Assembly: GCA_008360955.1 (NCBI GenBank)
Contig: LUCM01000658.1
Span: 28,404 to 92,403, forward strand
Source: Fasciolopsis buskii
Lineage: Eukaryota > Platyhelminthes > Trematoda > Plagiorchiida > Fasciolidae
Direction of reading: 5' to 3'
DNA length: 64,000 nucleotides
The translations under genes were made by a program, and so were the position numbers. Below are positions 60,401-64,000 of the stretch, piece by piece; positions within the stretch are counted from its first letter, which is position 1, and every line of letters begins with the position of its first letter. Under the pieces are notes generated by a model, which had not been told where the DNA came from, searched no databases, and saw nothing but the letters and a program-made list of their open reading frames with translations.

Positions 60401-63106
60401 AAGGTAGACGATGAGCATGCACACGTAATACCTACCCAAGCCATCAAAGGCAAAGTGGAGGATTACCTCAGTCAGATGACGAACATCTGCACCTAACACA
60501 AGACGACGCACCTTGTCGTTGCTCACCCGATGTCCCCACAAGGCGCCAGCAATGCTCCGGAGACATCGACGATCGAAAACAGAAAGTCGCCGGCCATCCT
60601 CTATGCGGATAGGTGAAATCTTGCGGCTGTAAAGCAAAATACTAAGAACTGTGGCATTGTACGCCCTTCCCTTGAGGGAAAGTCGAATGACATGACGGCG
60701 CTACAAGTGTCGTAGGTTCGCGAAAGCTGCTCTGGTTATCGCAATTCGGAGTATAAACTCCTCCCCGACAACTCTGTCAGGAGTGTTCAGACTTTCGAGG
60801 TACTTGAAGCTATTGGATAAATGCAATCACAAGCTCTTGTCAGTCAAGAGGAAGAAGTACCTTGCATTTTGAAGATGCAAAACAAACCGTATTTGAATAC
60901 CGCAATCGCCAAGCGATCTAACGCGCATCGAATTGCCTGTGCATTGTCACTCAGCAAGACGATATCACCGGCATACTCGAAGACAAAATATCTCTTCCCC
61001 GGGAGGAGTTCAACTCCACCGTCTAAAAGATCAGATAAAGCGTTCTGCAGAACATCTTCTATGACAAAGTTGAAAAGAAATGGGGATATAAGGCAGCCTT
61101 ACCGTACTCCATTGGAAACGACGAAGGGTGGCGAAAGCTAGCCATAAGCCCTAACCCAACCTGACCTATGACGGCGCAAATCTCTGAGGATCGACACATT
61201 CTATTCAGGCACTTCATTCTCCAACAAACAGTGCCATAGTGCAGACCCATCAACAAAGTCAAAGACTGCGTGAAACTACAGGAACATGATGACCGTTGGT
61301 CTTTGGGAGTTAAAACGGCACTCCAACACATGTCGCCTCTTGCAATGTGCTTATGCTTCAAACTAAAATATAGGTAATTACAGGAGCTTGCTTACACAAG
61401 AGTCAGTCAGTTTGTAAAGTAAGGAGTCTGGAGCAATCGATCATCCGAAATGGGCGACAGGCTGACAGAAAGAAGACGAGTACCTAAACTTTCCCGAGCG
61501 GTTTGTGACAGAGTAAGATCATGCATTTTATCGTGAATGATATAATGTTATTAACACAGCGTTTTTGGTAGATGTAATACGTCAACGTTTCGACTACCTT
61601 AGGCAGTGTTTCTCAAGGCAAGTTTTACAATTCAATGACAAGGAACGTTGGCATGCCAACGGATGTTTAGTTGTCTGTGTTTTTGAACGAGTCGAGGCTC
61701 TGGCGATAAGCACCCACCCCACATGCATCAATCGGACCGACGGGGCAGAGATTTCGGAGATATGGGCAGGCCTAACATCGTTGGAAAAATACATTCCAAA
61801 GGTCACCACGCTAGCTGACCCCACCACCACGGTGGCGCATGACATGAAGGACAACTAATCTCCCACCCGGCCCACAGTTCAAAGTGCACATGTTCACAAA
61901 CACAAATAACTAAACATTCGTTGGCATGTTAACGTTCCCTCAGTCATTTGATTGTAAAACCTGCCTTGAGAAACACTGCCTAAGGTAGTCGAAACGTTGA
62001 CGTATTACATCTACCAACAACGCTGCGTTATTAACATTATATCATTCACAATAAAATGCATGATCTTACTCTGTCGGGAAAGTTTAGATACTCGTCTTCT
62101 TTCTATCAACATGTCGCCCATTTCGGATGATCGATTGCTCCAGACTCCTTATTTTACAAACTGACTGACTCTTGTGTAAGTAAGCTCCTGTAATCACCTA
62201 TTTTTAGTTTGAAATATAAGCACATTGGAAGAGGCGTATCCCGTAGCTTCTATGACCCGCTCCATTGGAGGAAACCAGCAATCATGACCCTGAGTTAGTG
62301 ACAAACAAACATAAGATCCCCAGTTTTCAATTGGTTGTTTGTTGTTAACTATGCAGCTAACATTTCGGCATTGAAGTAAGCAAAGTATTTCAGACAGGTA
62401 TCTCTAATTTTTCACCATGAATTACGTACTGATGAGAGTTTCGTTACACTATGCAATCCTCAAACAAATTAAGTATCAAAAAACGATTCGCCTCAAGAAG
62501 CAAATTAAACGAGCGACCAGAACGGTATAATGTTAATAACAGCGTTGTTAGTAGATACAATGCGCCAACATTTGGACTATCGTGGGTAGCCTTTCTCAAG
62601 GCAAGTTTTACAATCAAATGCATTTGATTGTAAAACTTGCCTTGAGAAAGACCACCCATGGTAGCCGAGACGTTGGCGCATTGCATTCACTGACAACAGT
62701 GTTATTAGCAATATATCATTCACAATAAAAACCAATACATGGCGCATCGATTTTCCGGTACACTCCTTACGTCAGTCGAGCGACCAGAACACCCATTGAT
62801 AGAGAAAACACAAATGACGTGTGCGTAGCAAAACCCAAGTAATGTAGACGCGAATCCACTGAAAACAGATTAATTTATATCGACCACTTGATGAAATACA
62901 GCTTTTTAAATGATATTATATCACTCTCGTGACCTTAAGCGTACTTGTATTATAATGCTTAGATAGGAAGGTAAATTCCATCCTTCAGGCAAGAAGTTCA
63001 CAAGAAGTGGCAATTCTACCCACAGACCATTTACAGTGATCCAAGAACCCAAGCCATAGAGAGTGACACAAAGAGCAGGAAGCCAAGAAAACTGGACGTC
63101 ATGCAT
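33427..63106 (-). CDS. SLC52A: Riboflavin transporter, SLC52 family, six exons
   Basis: This multipass plasma-membrane protein imports riboflavin (vitamin B2). Minus-strand exons in order are 63106-62945, 58779-58615, 51907-51667, 48271-47948, 45638-45118 and 33627-33427. All junctions are GT..AG, phases run 0,0,1,1,0, and the sum is 1,614 nt (537 aa plus stop). Family signatures appear in the right order: [18 protein letters not shown] and [16 protein letters not shown] (TM1), [10 protein letters not shown] (TM2), [19 protein letters not shown] (TM3), [20 protein letters not shown] and [19 protein letters not shown] (exon 3), [13 protein letters not shown] (exon 4), [13 protein letters not shown] and [13 protein letters not shown] (exon 5), and [10 protein letters not shown] with [20 protein letters not shown] (exon 6). 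The ATG opens directly before TM1, as in relatives. The protein is longer than human SLC52A2/A3 (about 445-469 aa) because of a basic, Ser- and Pro-rich loop in exon 4 and a long N-terminal stretch of exon 5. Orthology to a single human paralogue is not claimed. Confidence 0.92.
33628..34979. other. Transporter intron 5, distal part
   Basis: Apart from a tRNA-like patch at 34,171-34,232, nothing is firmly identified. A minus-strand frame at 34,841-34,575 (88 codons, hydrophobic) looks membrane-like but matches no SLC52 segment and is not required by the exon phases. The part nearest 34,980 may be the 3' UTR of the adjacent LINE fragment. Confidence 0.35.
34171..34232 (+). repeat. tRNA-like head of a possible SINE
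   Basis: TGTCTCAGCTGGTAGGACG resembles an internal A box, and GGTTCGGAACCC, about 30 bp later, resembles a B box. A proper acceptor stem and full cloverleaf are not evident, so a functional tRNA is unlikely. Confidence 0.35.
34980..35590 (-). mobile_element. LINE C-terminal fragment
   Basis: On the minus strand, [20 protein letters not shown] and [15 protein letters not shown] (the region around a lost YADD) are followed by a '[15 protein letters not shown]' stretch. After frameshifts come [20 protein letters not shown] and [15 protein letters not shown]. The order matches other local LINE copies (31.2 and 56.7 kb). It is heavily decayed. Confidence 0.65.
35591..38149. other. Transporter intron 5, unassigned
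   Basis: No coding or RNA feature is recognised except the small LINE module at 37,260-37,350. Confidence 0.35.
37260..37350 (-). repeat. LINE 5' module, small copy
   Basis: GAGGTCCTGATTATTCTGCG and the following GACGACCGATG reverse-match the plus-strand segment at 16,170-16,260. Similar reversed copies lie at 15,400-15,480 and 17,305-17,400. Confidence 0.5.
38150..39642 (+). mobile_element. LINE block nearly identical to 17,869-19,278
   Basis: Positions 38,150-38,226 are a diverged relative of the LINE 5' region also seen at 17,790-17,868 and 56,310-56,400. From 38,227 to about 39,642 the sequence is collinear with 17,869-19,278 at a constant offset of 20,358, without indels. I found four substitutions, all transitions, near 38,902, 38,985, 39,489 and 39,623. 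It carries the same decayed endonuclease and the start of the reverse transcriptase ([20 protein letters not shown]) and stops abruptly after CGTATGAAGG. The near-identity of two dead copies points to a recent duplication or gene conversion, or an assembly artefact, rather than independent retrotransposition. Confidence 0.88.
39643..40760 (+). mobile_element. Decayed LINE endonuclease and linker
   Basis: Immediately after the duplicated block the frame reads [16 protein letters not shown], equivalent to the 'CCvSEtRIQ' start of the endonuclease. It continues with [20 protein letters not shown] (GDFNA lost its Asn), HIAIDCS and the 'HCRSFW' segment near 40,280. A linker-like piece, [11 protein letters not shown], lies near 40,710. 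This is a different, older copy of the RTE-like family than the block before it. Confidence 0.65.
41150..42490 (+). mobile_element. CR1/Jockey-like LINE reverse transcriptase fragment
   Basis: This is a second LINE type. Frameshifted pieces give [18 protein letters not shown] (the 'QyGFR' region), [11 protein letters not shown] (the 'LDiskAFDrVWH' motif A, with AFD changed), [17 protein letters not shown] (motif B, GVPQGsvLsP) and [11 protein letters not shown] (motif C with the FADD aspartates intact, about 41,745-41,770). A C-terminal tail with [16 protein letters not shown] follows near 42,205 ('HRrtVaslsLlYRY'). GVPQG and FADD distinguish it from the RTE-like copies with GVRQGC and YADD. 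At least three frameshifts make it inactive. Confidence 0.75.
42590..42830 (+). repeat. LINE 5' region copy
   Basis: Related to 15,680-15,780: ACGAGACTACTTTGTCGGGC and GGGACAATTGAATCTCCGGC correspond to AAGAGACTACTTCTTCCGAC and GGCACGATTAAATCTTCGGC there. Confidence 0.55.
43500..44080 (+). mobile_element. Tc1/mariner-like transposase remnant
   Basis: The first frame (43,501-43,803) has a helix-turn-helix-like DNA-binding start ([16 protein letters not shown]), then [18 protein letters not shown] and, near the end, TRIDFAV. Frameshifts later, [11 protein letters not shown] (the 'SPDLNpIEnlW' motif, about 43,901-43,933) marks the end of the DDE domain. No terminal inverted repeats were confirmed. 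Several stops make it dead. It lies in transporter intron 5. Confidence 0.6.
44081..45117. other. Transporter intron 5, proximal part
   Basis: Nothing is recognised between the transposase remnant and exon 5. Frames at 44,596-44,951 lack family features. Confidence 0.35.
45639..47334. other. Transporter intron 4
   Basis: No recognised gene or repeat apart from short AT-rich patches (for example TATATATGTACACATAC near 46,885). Confidence 0.35.
47335..47660 (+). repeat. Possible SINE with tRNA-like head
   Basis: GTTGAGTGGATTAAACATCT (A-box-like) and GAGTTTCGAATCTTAG (B-box-like) begin a 300-bp GC-richer block that stands out from the AT-rich intron. No second copy in the window was confirmed and the 3' end is not defined. 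Confidence 0.3.
48272..48888. other. Transporter intron 3, part next to exon 4
   Basis: A 127-codon plus-strand frame (48,319-48,702) is open but has no recognised relative. It abuts exon 4 on the opposite strand and is probably fortuitous. Confidence 0.35.
48933..48965 (-). ncRNA. Hammerhead-like core in Penelope terminal repeat
   Basis: Minus strand ATAGCACTGATGATGAAACG contains a perfect CTGATGA box followed one base later by GAAAC, the two conserved hammerhead boxes. Stem II is missing, so this is probably a decayed or minimal form. Location in the pseudo-LTR fits known Penelope-associated hammerheads. Confidence 0.4.
49079..49165 (+). repeat. Terminal-repeat fragment shared with the 61-62 kb palindromes
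   Basis: TGAATGACATAATGTTAATA and GTTGTTGGTAGATGTTATAC closely match the left arm of the inverted element at 61,530-61,580 and its relatives. It sits next to the left terminal repeat of the Penelope-like element. Confidence 0.6.
51034..51666. other. Transporter intron 3, part next to exon 3
   Basis: A minus-strand frame at 51,410-51,250 ([32 protein letters not shown]) looks compositionally coding-like, but it is not needed for the transporter because exons 3 and 4 join in phase. No family is recognised. Confidence 0.35.
51908..53099. other. Transporter intron 2, part upstream of exon 3
   Basis: Holds two short TA tracts (about 52,829-52,852 and 52,877-52,889) and an ATC-rich patch at 53,036-53,052. 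The ATC patch read on the minus strand is a TGATGATGATGA tail, directly 3' of the LINE end described next. Nothing else is recognised. Confidence 0.5.
53100..53390 (-). mobile_element. LINE 3' end with GATGAT tail
   Basis: Similar to 60,300-60,600. Shared segments include CCAAAGCCGAA, CACCAAGTCATAGCC, AGCACGAAAA and 'gacttcggcgatcgaacac' in degenerate form. The minus-strand product would be the C-terminal end. The element ends in a TGATGATGATGA-like tail at 53,052-53,036, a typical RTE-type simple-repeat terminus. Confidence 0.6.
53770..56000 (-). mobile_element. Degenerate LINE reverse transcriptase
   Basis: Minus-strand pieces in order are: 56,000-55,226 ([20 protein letters not shown], the 'SLCENYRGISLVSIASKLLA' region; later [11 protein letters not shown] and [12 protein letters not shown], equivalent to motif A); then 54,324-54,052 ([20 protein letters not shown], motif [15 protein letters not shown], where YADD has become CADV); then 54,055-53,786 ([20 protein letters not shown] and [13 protein letters not shown]). 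The parts may be one insertion interrupted at 54.7-55.2 kb or two. Clearly inactive. Confidence 0.7.
56270..56430 (+). repeat. LINE 5' region copy
   Basis: TTTACATCCTTCGGAAACTG, then TGCTAGCGGCAGTG and CTCACTCTCTCCCCCAGATA correspond to 38,170-38,260 and 17,838-17,900. Confidence 0.55.
56700..58080 (-). mobile_element. LINE remnant with internal deletion
   Basis: Positions 57,490-57,700 are a close reverse copy of the linker at 18,770-18,990 (shared CCCATCGGACAATTGCCGGA). Upstream, 57,750-58,080 resembles the linker piece at 12,060-12,150. Downstream, 57,470-56,860 carries the post-catalytic part ([34 protein letters not shown]) with many stops. Most of the palm domain is missing. Confidence 0.65.
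58780..60239. other. Transporter intron 1, part upstream of exon 2
   Basis: A minus-strand frame at 59,452-59,096 contains a hydrophobic stretch ([20 protein letters not shown]) that first looked like a transporter TM segment. The true TM2-TM3 exon is at 58,779-58,615, and the phases exclude this one. No other feature is recognised. Confidence 0.5.
60240..61333 (-). mobile_element. RTE-like LINE, reverse transcriptase to 3' end
   Basis: Minus strand from 61,330: a reverse copy of 19,345-19,800 including the stop in GVR-x-GC and YAGD in place of YADD (60,975-60,964). It continues to the C-terminus near 60,640-60,400 ([40 protein letters not shown]) and a 3' region with a short tandem CCAAGTCATAGCCAGACCG repeat at 60,310-60,356. 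The upstream end at about 61,333 abuts the inverted element. It lies in transporter intron 1. Confidence 0.82.
61334..62236. repeat. 0.9-kb inverted-repeat element with hammerhead-like cores
   Basis: The arms 61,334-61,688 and 61,892-62,236 are reverse complements over about 350 bp, with a small number of substitutions and one 11-bp indel (extra bases after CTTTCCCGAG in the left arm). They flank a 203-bp centre. The right arm read forward contains CTTGAGAAAC, a 6-bp stem (ACTGCC/GGTAGT), then CGAAACGTTGACG, the stem II plus GAAAC layout of Penelope hammerheads with a degenerate CUGAUGA box. The left arm carries the same on the minus strand. No protein of known family is encoded. Related single-arm sequence lies at 49,079-49,165. 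Confidence 0.85.
62522..62720. repeat. Palindrome with perfect 60-bp centre
   Basis: Positions 62,591-62,650 form a perfect palindrome centred at 62,620/62,621 (TTACAATCAAATG / CATTTGATTGTAA). Imperfect arms extend to about 62,522 and 62,720. The arms belong to the same family as the 61.3-62.2 kb element (shared CTTGCCTTGAGAAA, GTTGGCGCATTG, 'ttattaacattatatcattcacaataaaa'). Here the GAAAC box reads CGAGACG on the right and is disrupted on the left. It lies in transporter intron 1. Confidence 0.85.
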
Positions 63107-63551
63107 TGCAATTCAGGAATTCTTGTCGATCAATCAAAATCTATGACCGGGTTCCTGTCCGACATTTCTTTGAAAAATTACGATCAATCAACAGGTCCAG
63201 ACGATGAACCCTGAATCTGCTTGCACTTTAAACTGACGTATCTAAAATGAAAAGTGTCGGGATTGCAAACAATGAAAAAACGAGATTTCTCATAAACTGT
63301 GATTACTCACACTGATGGATTTTCTACATGAAAAGATGTGTTCTCAAACATATTTTTTATTTTCTTCATATATTCGTGTAAGACATGGGCAGAAAGTATG
63401 CCGTCAACAAAGCCAAAAAATACAGAAGAACCCGTAAAAATCCAATCCCGAGGTTCGTATTTCATCCAACTCTAGAAGAACAAAATGCCACCGTGGCTTG
63501 CTTCGCACATCTACAATCTCGTCAGTAGTGCTTCAACGTCGAAACAAACAA
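63107..63551. other. 5' flank of the riboflavin transporter
   Basis: Upstream of the minus-strand ATG at 63,106. The promoter and 5' UTR are expected here, but no definite element was recognised. Confidence 0.4.
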
Positions 63552-64000
63552 CTTGCGTTTTGAAGATGCAAAACAAACCGTATTTGAATACCGCAATCGC
63601 CAAGCGATCTAACGCGCATCGAATTGCCTGTGCATTGTCACTCAGCAAGACGATATCACCGGCATACTCGAAGACAAAATATCTCTTCCCCGGGAGGAGT
63701 TCAACTCCACCGTCTAAAAGATCAGATAAAGCGTTCTGCAGAACATCTTCTATGACAAAGTTGAAAAGAAATGGGGATATAAGGCAGCCTTACCGTACTC
63801 CATTGGAAACGACGAAGGGTGGCGAAAGCTAGCCATAAGCCCTAACCCAACCTGACCTATGACGGCACAAATCTCTGAGGATCGACACATTCTATTCAGG
63901 CACTTCATTCTCCAACAAACAGTGCCATAGTGCAGACCCATCAACAAAGTCAAAGACTGCGTGAAACTACAGGAACATGATGACCGTTGGTCTTTGGGAG
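63552..64000 (-). mobile_element. LINE reverse transcriptase fragment, cut by window end
   Basis: Collinear with 60,861-61,309 at a constant offset of 2,691, with two differences noticed in 449 bp. It shares the stop in GVR-x-GC and the YAGD change (63,666-63,655). Its left end at 63,552 is abrupt, and no C-terminal region follows, unlike the copy at 60.2-61.3 kb. It continues beyond the window. Confidence 0.85.

Noticed and set aside
61334..62236. Functional hammerhead ribozyme
   Set aside because: The GAAAC box and stem are present, but the CUGAUGA box is degenerate, so only 'hammerhead-like' is claimed.
1..64000. CRISPR arrays, operons or phage-like systems
   Set aside because: No spaced short direct repeats or compact co-directional ORFs; the gene structure is eukaryotic.

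Overview
The window looks like nuclear DNA of a flatworm, most likely a digenean fluke with a large, repeat-rich genome. The evidence is two conserved animal genes split by introns of 0.9 to 11.5 kb, many decayed non-LTR retrotransposons, Penelope-like elements, (TA)n tracts and an assembly gap of Ns. The species cannot be named from sequence alone. There are no operons, CRISPR arrays or other prokaryotic features.

Two host genes are well supported, and their splice phases close across every exon. On the + strand, positions 7,621-29,914 encode mitochondrial ribosomal protein L19 (bL19m) in seven exons (334 aa), starting with a basic presequence. On the - strand, positions 63,106-33,427 encode an SLC52-family riboflavin transporter in six exons (537 aa). 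The genes are convergent, with 3.5 kb between their stop codons. One supplies a part of the mitochondrial ribosome and the other imports vitamin B2; no direct link between them is implied. A 367-codon uninterrupted ORF (22,092-23,195, - strand) lies antisense in L19 intron 3. An unidentified terminal exon may end at 5,345.

Layout: 1-7.6 kb, mostly unassigned, with one possible 3' exon. 7.6-29.9 kb, L19, whose introns hold RTE-like LINE remains (10.5-12.9, 14.3-14.9, 15.3-19.8 kb), the antisense ORF and a Penelope GIY-YIG fragment between two (TA)n tracts. 29.9-33.4 kb, intergenic, with a degenerate LINE. 33.4-63.1 kb, the transporter, whose introns hold LINE remains of two types (RTE-like and CR1/Jockey-like), a Tc1/mariner remnant, a second Penelope-like element with inverted terminal repeats, and two palindromic elements. 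63.1-64 kb, transporter upstream flank and one more LINE copy.

The most unusual features are structural. A 1.41-kb LINE block occurs at 17.87 and 38.23 kb with only about four differences and abrupt ends. Three LINE copies share the same two disabling changes. A 0.9-kb inverted repeat with hammerhead-like cores (61.3-62.2 kb) lies next to a smaller palindrome with a perfect 60-bp centre. I did not find a clear new multi-gene system.
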